Shown in pieces: positions 1-6,283 of a stretch of 9,369 nt of DNA. Numbering within the stretch: position 1 is the first letter of the stretch; every line of letters begins with the position of its first letter. The notes beneath the pieces were generated by a model. It was not told where the DNA came from and searched no databases. It saw only the letters and a program-made list of their open reading frames with translations. The translations under genes were made by a program, and so were the position numbers. Origin of the DNA: Desulfobacteraceae bacterium (GTDB taxonomy: Bacteria; Desulfobacterota; Desulfobacteria; Desulfobacterales; Desulfosalsimonadaceae); NCBI GenBank assembly GCA_007131845.1, contig SLPT01000321.1:1-9369 (forward strand). Direction: 5' to 3'.

Positions 1-767
1 ATGACTTCGTGGAGCTCATCCAGGGAGAGGCTGAAATTCTCCAGGAATGCATAGAGTTCCGGTTGGTCCGTGTCCAAGCCCTGGCGGGCCACCTTGTTGA
101 TGGTCTCCTCTGCGCCGAAAACGCCTTCCGGATCTTCAAGGTACTTGAGATCCCACTTGCCGAACTTCCAGTGCGGGGTCCAGCCGGTTACGATAACCCA
201 GTCTCCGGAGTCGTACTTGTCGCCCAGAACGGCCGTCATCATGGCATCGCTGCTCTCCATGAGATCTATATCGTCCATACCATATACCTCCAGGGCCTCT
301 TCGGCGCGGCTCATAATGCCCGCGCCGGGGTCGATGCCTGTGATCTCCCCGTTGAACCGGTCGGCATAATCGTTAATCTCAGCCATGGAATCGATTTCCA
401 CATACGTCGGTACGACCAGGCCGATTCTGGCACCCTCGATCGCCGGGCCCATATTGACCACGTTATCCCCCACCCTGTCGAGGTAATGGCCGTGAGTGAC
501 TGGCAGCCATGCGCTGGTGATGAAGTCCACATCTCCTGAGGACAGAGCCTGCCACATAGCGGCCGCGCTGACCGGCGTCAGGTCAATGGTGTAATCCATG
601 TTCGCTTCCACGGCAGCCTCAACCACGTGAGCGGTAGCAGTGGCGCATGCCCACTCGACGTAAGCCATTTCCGCTTTCTGTTTGGCCATTGCGTTGGCCG
701 CAAAAGCAAATACCGAAAAAAACGCAATGACAACCATGACAAGAATCGTTCGTTTTTGAAGTCGCAT
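1..767 (-). CDS. proX: Glycine betaine ABC transporter substrate-binding protein (ProX/OpuAC type), 3' end off the window
   Basis: Periplasmic binding protein that captures glycine betaine or related quaternary amines and delivers them to the ProW/ProV importer. The N-terminus is a signal peptide: basic MRLQKR, a hydrophobic run to about residue 24, then an A-N-A-M-A cleavage region near residue 28. Family hallmarks visible are W39 near the mature start, the TSAWLPVTHGHYLD block (residues 84-97), and the Trp-rich block GWTPHWKF (195-202). Aromatic residues in these positions form the Trp cage for the trimethylammonium group in this family. The ATG at 765-767 has a strong ribosome site, AAGGAGG at 774-780, six bases upstream. 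It lies 63 bases after proW on the same strand, so it is the last gene of a proVWX operon. About 255 residues are present; the C-terminal end lies outside the window. Choline, carnitine or proline betaine are alternative ligands. Confidence 0.93.
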   Translation of the reverse strand, partial: MRLQKRTILVMVVIAFFSVFAFAANAMAKQKAEMAYVEWACATATAHVVEAAVEANMDYTIDLTPVSAAAMWQALSSGDVDFITSAWLPVTHGHYLDRVGDNVVNMGPAIEGARIGLVVPTYVEIDSMAEINDYADRFNGEITGIDPGAGIMSRAEEALEVYGMDDIDLMESSDAMMTAVLGDKYDSGDWVIVTGWTPHWKFGKWDLKYLEDPEGVFGAEETINKVARQGLDTDQPELYAFLENFSLSLDELHEV

Positions 768-773
768 ACAATG

Positions 774-780
774 CCTCCTT
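774..780 (-). promoter_or_regulatory. Strong ribosome binding site of proX
   Basis: AAGGAGG on the minus strand, six bases before the ATG at 765-767. It is stronger than the sites visible for proV and proW, which fits a binding protein being made in excess over the membrane parts. Confidence 0.8.
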
Positions 781-830
781 TACATAAACGTTTGTTGTTA
801 TATTACCGGGCAGCAACAGGCACGAAACAA

Positions 831-1679
831 CTATTCCCCCTGCTGCGCCTGCCCTTTGCCGCCGTACTGCTGCATAACCCGGTCCAGAATAATGGCGACA
901 ATCACGATGCCGATGCCGGCTTCGAATCCTCTTCCCATTTCAAGCCGCTGAATCGCCCGCCAGACCTCTCCGCCAAGGCCCCTGGCTCCGATCATGGCCG
1001 CAATGACAACCATGGAAAGAGCCAGCATGATCGTCTGGTTGACACCGGCGATGATCGTCGTCTTGGCAATGGGAAGCTGCACCTTGAACAGCTTCTGGGA
1101 TTTCGAAGAGCCAAAGGCATCGGCGGCCTCCACCAACTCCTTGGGCACCTGCTTGATCCCCAGGCAGGTGAGCCGGATGCAGGGCGGAACCGAAAAGACC
1201 ACGGTGGAAAATATGGCGCCCACAGCGCCCAGCCCGAAAAACGGTATTGCCGGGATCAGGTAGACAAATGCCGGCATGGTCTGCATAATGTCCAGAATCG
1301 GCGTGATAATTTTGTATGCGGTCTGACTGAGTGCCGCCAGGATGCCCATAGGAATTCCGATACCCACGGCAATGAGCGTCGATATGAGTATGAGGGCCAG
1401 GGTGCTCATGGTGGCCCCCCACAATTGCATGTTCCAGATGAGAAACAGGCCAAGAAACGTAAACAGCCCGATTTTCCAGTTTCTGGACAGAAACCATGCG
1501 AGCGCCGTAAACACGAGCATCACAACAATGGGCGGGGGATACATCAGCGCGCTCACGATCCAGTCGATGCCTGTGGATGTTATGGCGGCAAATCCCCTGG
1601 TGGCGAATGCCAGATGGTCCACCAGGAAATCGATAATCGCCTCGATTACCGCTCCGACCGGTATTCTGTACATATCCAT
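831..1679 (-). CDS. proW: Glycine betaine ABC transporter permease ProW
   Basis: Inner-membrane channel subunit of the betaine importer, 282 residues. Hydrophobic segments lie at about 48-64, 70-87, 92-117, 135-170 and 208-232, with a last one near 255-268. The cytoplasmic EAA loop that docks on the ATPase is visible at residues 184-203 (EAADAFG ... LP). Blocks such as MQTMPAFVYLIP (132-143) and GARGLGGEVW (231-240) are typical of ProW/OpuAB permeases. The length is near the OpuAB size, lacking the long N-terminal extension of E. coli ProW. The ATG at 1677-1679 shares one base with the TAA stop of proV (TAATG), implying translational coupling; AAGGGG lies nine bases upstream, inside proV. It is followed by proX after 63 bases. 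Confidence 0.95.
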   Translation of the reverse strand: MDMYRIPVGAVIEAIIDFLVDHLAFATRGFAAITSTGIDWIVSALMYPPPIVVMLVFTALAWFLSRNWKIGLFTFLGLFLIWNMQLWGATMSTLALILISTLIAVGIGIPMGILAALSQTAYKIITPILDIMQTMPAFVYLIPAIPFFGLGAVGAIFSTVVFSVPPCIRLTCLGIKQVPKELVEAADAFGSSKSQKLFKVQLPIAKTTIIAGVNQTIMLALSMVVIAAMIGARGLGGEVWRAIQRLEMGRGFEAGIGIVIVAIILDRVMQQYGGKGQAQQGE

Positions 1680-2866
1680 TATTCCGTTCCCCTTTCTGCA
1701 AGACCGGCCAATAGCGATCCCCGGATGACAACGCCCTTAAGGCGCTGGGCTTCGTCCACAACCGGGATCGGGTAATTCGACCTGGCCAAAAGTGGTATGA
1801 TTTCAACAGCGGGTGTATCCAGTCTGACGGTTTCGATGTCCGTCTGGGTGACCTTTTCCAGTGTATGATCGCCGCGCTTAACGGCCTCTGAAGCGTCTTC
1901 CGCGGATACATATCCCAGCAGTTTCCGGTCCTTCCGGACAAAAATTCCGGATATGTGGGAATGCCGCATTTTCCGGAGCGCCGACTTGGGGCCGTCGGTT
2001 TCGTAATAGGCCATTTCCTTGGGCTTGAGCATGACCGATTCCGCGGTGATGACCTTGGCCATATCCACATCCTGAACGAACTTGGCCACATATTCATCCG
2101 CCGGATTGGTCAGGATTTCCTCGGCAGTCCCGGACTGGACGATGAAACCGTCTTTCATCAGCACGATGCGGTCGCCGATCTTGAGCGCCTCGTCCAGGTC
2201 GTGACTGATAAACACGATGGTTTTTTGCATTTTGTCCTGGAGCTGAAGCAGCTCGTCCTGCATGTCGCTGCGGATCAAAGGATCGAGCGCACTGAAGGCC
2301 TCATCCATGAGCATGATATCGGAATCGAGCGCAAGAGCCCTTGCCAGGCCGACGCGCTGCTGCATACCGCCTGAAAGCTGTGAGGGGTAAGAGTCCTCAT
2401 TCCCCTTCAACCCCACCTGGATAATGGCCTCCATGGCCCGCTCCCGGCGCTTGGACAACTCGACATTCTGAATCTCCAGCCCGTAGGCGACGTTATCCAG
2501 GACGGTCCGGTGCGGAAACAGGGCGAAATTCTGGAATACCATGCTCAAATGCTTCAGGCGGAACTGCCGCAGTTCCTCCGGATTGAGGGCGGTAACATCC
2601 GTGTCTGCGACGTGGATTTTTCCGCTGGTCGGATTGATCAGGCGATTCAGGCATCGGACCAGGGTGGACTTTCCGGAGCCGGAAAGCCCCATGATCACCA
2701 GAATCTCCCCCTCCTTTACCGTGAAGGAAACCCCTGCGACGCCAATGGTATTTTTGGTTTTTTCCAGGATATCGGCCTTTGAATACCCCTGCTTCATCAT
2801 CTCGATTCCCTTTTCGGGGCTGGGGCCGAATACCTTATAGACATCTTCTACAACAATTTTTTCCAT
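1679..2866 (-). CDS. proV: Glycine betaine ABC transporter ATP-binding protein ProV with C-terminal CBS domains
   Basis: Cytoplasmic ATPase that powers betaine uptake through ProW, 395 residues, close to the usual ProV/OpuAA length. Visible motifs are Walker A GLSGSGKST (60-68), Q-loop Q112, ABC signature LSGGMQQR (164-171), Walker B IMLMDE (184-189) and switch His H222 (ISHD). The region from about 275 to 395 is a CBS-domain pair; in OpuA-type systems this module senses ionic strength and gates transport, so osmotic control at protein level is likely by analogy. The N-terminal 45 residues (KVFGPSPEKGIEMM) are the extension typical of ProV and OpuAA rather than of generic ABC ATPases. The start is ATG at 2864-2866, with only a weak GGA-type ribosome site. 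It is the first gene of the proVWX operon. Confidence 0.96.
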   Translation of the reverse strand: MEKIVVEDVYKVFGPSPEKGIEMMKQGYSKADILEKTKNTIGVAGVSFTVKEGEILVIMGLSGSGKSTLVRCLNRLINPTSGKIHVADTDVTALNPEELRQFRLKHLSMVFQNFALFPHRTVLDNVAYGLEIQNVELSKRRERAMEAIIQVGLKGNEDSYPSQLSGGMQQRVGLARALALDSDIMLMDEAFSALDPLIRSDMQDELLQLQDKMQKTIVFISHDLDEALKIGDRIVLMKDGFIVQSGTAEEILTNPADEYVAKFVQDVDMAKVITAESVMLKPKEMAYYETDGPKSALRKMRHSHISGIFVRKDRKLLGYVSAEDASEAVKRGDHTLEKVTQTDIETVRLDTPAVEIIPLLARSNYPIPVVDEAQRLKGVVIRGSLLAGLAERGTE

Positions 2867-2929
2867 TCCAGTTATCCGAATTTAGGCGGTTAGCATCGGA
2901 GGCCCAGGATATATCGTCCTATAACACGC

Positions 2930-2958
2930 TATATATAAACGATATACACAAAAACCAA
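2930..2958 (-). promoter_or_regulatory. Candidate sigma70-type promoter for proVWX
   Basis: On the minus strand, TTGGTT (2953-2958), a 17-base spacer and TATATA (2930-2935). This would put the transcript start near 2923 and leave a leader of about 55 bases before proV. The match to consensus is only partial (3/6 and 4/6), and this AT-rich stretch offers other choices, for example TTGATA near 3052-3057. Confidence 0.3.
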
Positions 2959-3042
2959 AGGGCCCCTCATACTTTCTTTGTTTCTTCTTACTGCCTTTCG
3001 TTCTACTTGTTATATTATTAATTTTCCTATATTCGCACAAAC

Positions 3043-3060
3043 ACGTTGATTTATCAATGT
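3043..3060. promoter_or_regulatory. Palindromic operator-like site, ACgTTGAT-TT-ATCAAtGT
   Basis: An 18-base inverted repeat in the divergent spacer with 7 of 8 arm positions paired and a two-base centre. Its half-site TTGAT/ATCAA is that of FNR/CRP-family operators, but those have a four-base centre, so the regulator cannot be named. The location between two divergent genes fits a binding site. Confidence 0.3.
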
Positions 3061-3193
3061 TTAATTTTTCCTTCTTTTTGCCGGAGGCTTAGCAAACAAA
3101 ATGTTTCCGGGGGGTTACCCTGTCTGTCAAAATTTTTTTGGCTACTAATACAAGCAGTTATAAAGCCACCCCCAGCATAGATAACTTTTTGAA

Positions 3194-3222
3194 TTGCATC
3201 CGCTAATCCTTACAATTATAAC
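3194..3222 (+). promoter_or_regulatory. Candidate sigma70-type promoter for the LysE-family exporter
   Basis: TTGCAT (3194-3199), a 17-base spacer, then TATAAC (3217-3222), which matches 5/6 of the -10 consensus. The start of transcription would fall near 3229, giving a leader of about 110 bases that contains the hairpins described at 3253-3347. Confidence 0.4.
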
Positions 3223-3340
3223 GTCTTTAAAAACAACCTATAGAAAAGATAACGGAACATAAAAATGTTGCAACCCCCGTTCCGGCAACTACCGTACCGA
3301 ACCGCAAAAAACCCGATCTATCCGGCCGAAAAAAATTGTT

Positions 3341-3967
3341 ATGCCGGCAATTGACACCATAGCCTCCTTTTTCCTGGCATCCCTGCTGCTGGCCGTATCT
3401 CCGGGGCCTGATATCATTTTTGTCCTGACCCAATCCATAATCCAGGGTCCGAAAGCGGGCCTTGCCGTCATGGCAGGACTGTGCTCCGGCCTTGTGGTTC
3501 ACACAACCGCTGTGGCTGCGGGCGTAGCCGCCATATTTCATGCATCTCCTGCAGCGTATGCAACATTGCGAACAATCGGCGCCTGCTACCTGCTTTATCT
3601 CGCCTGGCTTGCATTCCGCGCCTCCGCGGCCTCCACCGAAATGTCCGGCAGAAAAACAGTGCTCCTTCCGAGGCTCTATATGCGCGGTGTCATCATGAAT
3701 ATCACCAACCCCAAGGTGACGATTTTCTTTCTGGCCTTTCTTCCGCTCTTTGCCGAGCCCGAGCACGGGCCGGTGGCCTTCCAGATCATTGGACTGGGTC
3801 TGCTGTTCATCATTTCCACCATCCTGGTATTTGGATTCGTCGCCCTTACTGCCGGATCCGTCGGACAATGGCTCAACCGGACCCCGGCAGCATGGCGGGT
3901 CATGAATATCATCGCCGGAATCGTATTTATCCTTCTGGCCGGAGGGCTGCTTCTGGATCTCGGATAG
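3341..3967 (+). CDS. LysE/RhtB-family amino-acid or metabolite exporter
   Basis: Inner-membrane efflux protein of 208 residues, the usual size for the LysE/RhtB family, which exports amino acids and related metabolites. The diagnostic N-terminal block is present: a hydrophobic start, then AVSPGPDIIFVL (residues 18-29) with the conserved PGPD. The segment IMNITNPKVTIFFLAFLP (about 119-136) is the second conserved family block (N-P-K). Five to six membrane segments can be seen. The substrate cannot be read from sequence; homoserine, threonine, leucine or others are possible. The ATG at 3341 is the only plausible start: the frame is blocked upstream by TAA, and the protein begins directly with the family's first helix. 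No Shine-Dalgarno sequence is visible, and a GC-only stem overlaps the start codon. The next gene downstream is on the same strand after 115 bases. Confidence 0.9.
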   Translation: MPAIDTIASFFLASLLLAVSPGPDIIFVLTQSIIQGPKAGLAVMAGLCSGLVVHTTAVAAGVAAIFHASPAAYATLRTIGACYLLYLAWLAFRASAASTEMSGRKTVLLPRLYMRGVIMNITNPKVTIFFLAFLPLFAEPEHGPVAFQIIGLGLLFIISTILVFGFVALTAGSVGQWLNRTPAAWRVMNIIAGIVFILLAGGLLLDLG

Positions 3968-4082
3968 CCTCCTGTTTCACCCGATTCATCCGGTTGTCCG
4001 GGCTCTGAATAATGTGATACACTATCACAAACACCTTCTGCAGATATGCAGATATAACGACAAGGAAATGGCACAGGGTCGA

Positions 4083-5006
4083 ATGAAAACGAAAAAAAAG
4101 AAAAAGCGGCTGATGAAGCGGCCCGGTGCCCGGAAAATCCGGTTTATCCTGGCACTGGCACTGATCCGCATCATGCGGATCATCCCTCGCTCATGGGCGC
4201 TTTCAACGGGAAAAAACCTGGGGCTGCTGTATTACCGGATCGGAAACAAATACAGGAACAGGGCGCTTTCAAACCTGACGATGGCCTTCGGAAATGAAAA
4301 ATCCGAAGCCGAAATCCGGCGAATCGCACAAGGCGTGTTCGCCCATTTCGGTGAGACAGCAGCCGATGCCATCCGTATACCCCTGTATGCCGGAGAAAAG
4401 ATCGGGGCGGTCGTCCGGCCGAAAAATTTTCATTATGCAGAAAAAGCGCTTTCCGGCGGCAGGGGGGTCATCTTCCTGACCGCCCATTTCGGCAACTGGG
4501 AGTTGCTGGGCGCATGGCTGGCTGCAAAGGGATATCCCATCCGGGTGGTGGGAACCCCCGCAGGCGATCCCGGATTCGACCGACTGATCGTGGAAACGCG
4601 TAACCAGGCGGGCTACTACAATATCGCCCGGGGAAAATCCCCCCGGGAAATCATCCGTGCAATCCGCGACGGTTATTCACTGGGTTTTCTTATTGATCAG
4701 GACACGGATGTAAAGGGAGTATTTGTGGATTTCTTCGGGAAAAAAGCGCATACGGCCACGGGTCCCGTGGTTCTTGCAAGCCGTTATCAAATACCTGTCA
4801 TACCGGCATTTGCCCGCATGAAAGAAGACCGGACCTATGAAGCCGAATTTTTCCCGCCTATTTCGCTTGCAGACACCGGCAACCCGGAAAAGGACATCCT
4901 CACCAACACCCAGCGATGCTCAGATATCTATGAAACCGTCATCCGGCGTCATCCGGAGCAATGGGCATGGATGCACAAGCGATGGAAAAAACAGCCGGAA
5001 GGATGA
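4083..5006 (+). CDS. Lysophospholipid/lipid A acyltransferase, LpxL/HtrB superfamily
   Basis: Membrane-anchored acyltransferase that probably adds a secondary acyl chain to lipid A (Kdo-lipid A) on the inner face of the inner membrane. With the start used here it has 307 residues, typical for LpxL/LpxM-like proteins. A very basic N-terminus (K-rich, about residues 2-19) precedes a hydrophobic anchor. The catalytic HX4E motif is HFGNWE, with H135 and E140. The family block with DQD, GVFVDFFG and TGP lies at about 205-228. Start choice: ATG 4083 has AGGG four bases upstream; ATG 4068 and GTG 4014 are in frame and would add 5 or 23 residues, but 4068 has its AAGGA only one base away. It may be cotranscribed with the exporter upstream. 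The TGA stop lies inside a terminator hairpin used by the convergent htpX. The exact acyl donor and position on lipid A are unknown, and an aminolipid acyltransferase is an alternative. Confidence 0.88.
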   Translation: MKTKKKKKRLMKRPGARKIRFILALALIRIMRIIPRSWALSTGKNLGLLYYRIGNKYRNRALSNLTMAFGNEKSEAEIRRIAQGVFAHFGETAADAIRIPLYAGEKIGAVVRPKNFHYAEKALSGGRGVIFLTAHFGNWELLGAWLAAKGYPIRVVGTPAGDPGFDRLIVETRNQAGYYNIARGKSPREIIRAIRDGYSLGFLIDQDTDVKGVFVDFFGKKAHTATGPVVLASRYQIPVIPAFARMKEDRTYEAEFFPPISLADTGNPEKDILTNTQRCSDIYETVIRRHPEQWAWMHKRWKKQPEG

Positions 5007-5028
5007 TGCACGATGCATCCCTTCCGGC
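4984..5028 (-). terminator. Intrinsic terminator of htpX, overlapping the 3' end of the acyltransferase gene
   Basis: Read on the minus strand, a GC-rich stem of nine pairs (GCCGGAAGG with CCTTCCGGC, 5020-5028 and 4994-5002) carries an inner five-pair stem (TGCAT/ATGCA) with a three-base loop. It is followed directly by TGTTTTTTCC. It lies 51 bases after the htpX stop. On the plus strand the same hairpin has no following T-run, so it is best suited to stopping htpX transcripts. Confidence 0.75.
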
Positions 5029-5078
5029 CGCAAAAACAACAGCGGGACAACCGGAATGCTCCGTATCAGTCTCCCGTA

Positions 5079-5969
5079 TCAGCCTTTTTGATTCCTGAGC
5101 GCTTCAATGCGCGCCTCGAGCGGCGGATGGGTCATAAAAAGATCCTTCCAGGAAGCCTTTCGCTCCTGCTTGCCATTGATTCCGAAAGACTTCATCTGAT
5201 CGGGGAGCGGCTCCTGGGTGCTTCTCCGGAGAGCCTCCAGCGCGGAGATCATCTTTTCGCGGCCGGCAAGCCGGCTTCCGCCCGAATCCGCCCGGAATTC
5301 ACGCTGGCGACTGAACCAGAACACGATCGTGGAGGCCAGGATACCGAATACGATCTGGGCCACGATGGTGGTGACAAAAAATCCGATTCCGTGTCCTTCC
5401 TCGTTTTTCAGGATCACCCGGTCGACGAAATGCCCCACCAGCCGGGAAAGAAAGATGACAAAGGTGTTCACCACGCCTTGTATAAGGGTGAGAGTTATCA
5501 TGTCGCCGTTGGCCACATGACTGATCTCATGGCCGAGTACCGCTTCCACCTCGTCCTGCTTCATATTACGCAGCAATCCGGTGCTAACGGCTACCAGGGC
5601 GTTGTTCCGGGACATGCCCGTGGCAAAGGCGTTGGGGGCAGCAGAATCGAAAACAGCCACTTCCGGCATTCCGATTCCTGCAGACTGCGCCTGCTTCCGT
5701 ACCGTCTCCAGCAGCCAGGACTCCACCTGGGTGCGCGGGGTCTCGATCACCTTGGCGCCAGTCATCCGCTTGGCCATCCACTTGGATATGGCAAGGGAAA
5801 TGAAGGAACCACCGAATCCGAAAACGGCTGCAAAAATCAGAAGATTGTAAAGGTTGAGCCCGACACCCTGCTCGTCAAGAATCCGGTCCACCCCGAGGAT
5901 ACGAAGAACGATACTCAACACAACCAGGATCGCGATGTTGGTCGCCAGGAAAAGGGCAACTCGTTTCAT
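5079..5969 (-). CDS. htpX: Protease HtpX, membrane-bound zinc metalloprotease
   Basis: M48-family metalloprotease of the inner membrane that degrades misfolded or damaged membrane proteins, acting alongside FtsH in known species. It has 296 residues, against 293 in E. coli. Membrane segments lie at about 4-25 and 40-62, with further hydrophobic stretches at 158-178 and 195-218. The zinc site is HEISH (H147, E148, H151), with the third ligand Glu in REFRADSGG (E224). Other family blocks are PNAFATG (112-118) and THPP near the C-terminus. The ATG at 5967-5969 has an excellent AAGGAGGT ribosome site eight bases upstream. It stands alone between convergent genes, with its own terminator downstream and a structured repeat copy ending 37 bases upstream of its start. 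In other bacteria htpX responds to heat or envelope stress; no clear sigma32 or CpxR box is seen here. Confidence 0.96.
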   Translation of the reverse strand: MKRVALFLATNIAILVVLSIVLRILGVDRILDEQGVGLNLYNLLIFAAVFGFGGSFISLAISKWMAKRMTGAKVIETPRTQVESWLLETVRKQAQSAGIGMPEVAVFDSAAPNAFATGMSRNNALVAVSTGLLRNMKQDEVEAVLGHEISHVANGDMITLTLIQGVVNTFVIFLSRLVGHFVDRVILKNEEGHGIGFFVTTIVAQIVFGILASTIVFWFSRQREFRADSGGSRLAGREKMISALEALRRSTQEPLPDQMKSFGINGKQERKASWKDLFMTHPPLEARIEALRNQKG

Positions 5970-6006
5970 GGGTTATTAACCTCCTTGCAAACACTGCATA
6001 AATAAA

Positions 6007-6135
6007 ATCTGCGTTACGCGCGATTTCTCAGAATTTCACGTACGATAAGTACGCTGCATTCTTCATAATCGCGCAAGCCTTGATCTTAAACTTTTTACAA
6101 AGCCGTCAGATCGCGACTTTTTACGAGTATATCAA
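6007..6135 (-). repeat. Structured repeat, copy A (right inverted end missing)
   Basis: On the minus strand these 129 bases align without gaps to 8997-9125 of copy C, with about ten mismatches by eye. The left inverted end (actttttacaaagccgtcag on the plus strand, 6090-6109) is intact; homology stops at 6007, just before the right inverted end, which is absent. Internal stems remain: GCGCGATT/AATCGCGC (6067-6074 with 6018-6025), AGAAT/ATTCT and CGTAC/GTACG. The copy ends 37 bases upstream of the htpX ATG and points toward it. Confidence 0.85.
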
Positions 6136-6148
6136 AATTAAAAATCTC

Positions 6149-6184
6149 AAAAAAGCTGTAGAGCCGGATAAACGGCATTTATCC
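6149..6184 (-). terminator. Possible terminator-like hairpin after the antiporter gene
   Basis: GGATAAA/TTTATCC (6166-6172 and 6178-6184) forms a perfect seven-pair stem with a five-base loop. On the minus strand a T6 run follows at 6154-6149, but 11 bases separate it from the stem, so it is not a canonical intrinsic terminator. A second hairpin, TTGCC/GGCAA, lies at 6191-6206. It could end antiporter transcripts or act in the htpX leader. Confidence 0.3.
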
Positions 6185-6213
6185 CGATCATTGCCACAAT
6201 CGGCAAATATATT

Positions 6214-6242
6214 TAAATATGGTTCATTTTCCGGTTTGTCAA
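6214..6242 (-). promoter_or_regulatory. Candidate sigma70-type promoter for htpX
   Basis: On the minus strand, a perfect TTGACA (6237-6242), a 17-base spacer and TATTTA (6214-6219). The -10 box is poor (3/6). The transcript would start near 6207 and carry a leader of about 240 bases that includes two hairpins and repeat copy A. A closer promoter inside or next to the repeat is the alternative. Confidence 0.4.
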
Positions 6243-6283
6243 GAACAAGCGGCGTTATTCCGGGTGATCTCCTGCGGGTCAGC

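Larger units (their letters stand above)
2867..3340. other. AT-rich divergent intergenic region between proV and the LysE-family gene
   Basis: About 470 bases without a credible gene; short open frames here have no start signals or family character. It must hold the promoters for proVWX (minus) and for the exporter (plus). Several weak sigma70-like boxes, a small palindrome at 3043-3060 and a set of hairpins close to 3341 are listed separately. Base composition is clearly more AT-rich than in the flanking genes. Confidence 0.7.
5970..6283. other. Intergenic region upstream of htpX, with hairpins and a repeat copy
   Basis: About 314 bases without a gene. From the antiporter stop toward htpX it holds a candidate promoter (6214-6242), two small hairpins (6191-6206 and 6166-6184), a T-run on the minus strand at 6149-6154, repeat copy A (6007-6135) and the htpX ribosome site. 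Confidence 0.7.

Noticed and set aside
940..2097. Long minus-strand frame of 385 codons overlapping proV and proW
   Set aside because: It is an off-frame shadow: its peptide is rich in H, R, S and P and has no family motifs, while the two overlapping frames have complete ABC transporter signatures.
3227..3868. Minus-strand frame of 213 codons over the LysE-family gene
   Set aside because: The plus-strand frame encodes a clear LysE/RhtB protein; the antisense peptide is low-complexity.
5013..6005. Plus-strand frame of 330 codons across htpX, and similar long plus-strand frames over proW and the antiporter
   Set aside because: Antisense shadows of well-supported minus-strand genes; compositions are dominated by H, G, R and Q with no domain character.
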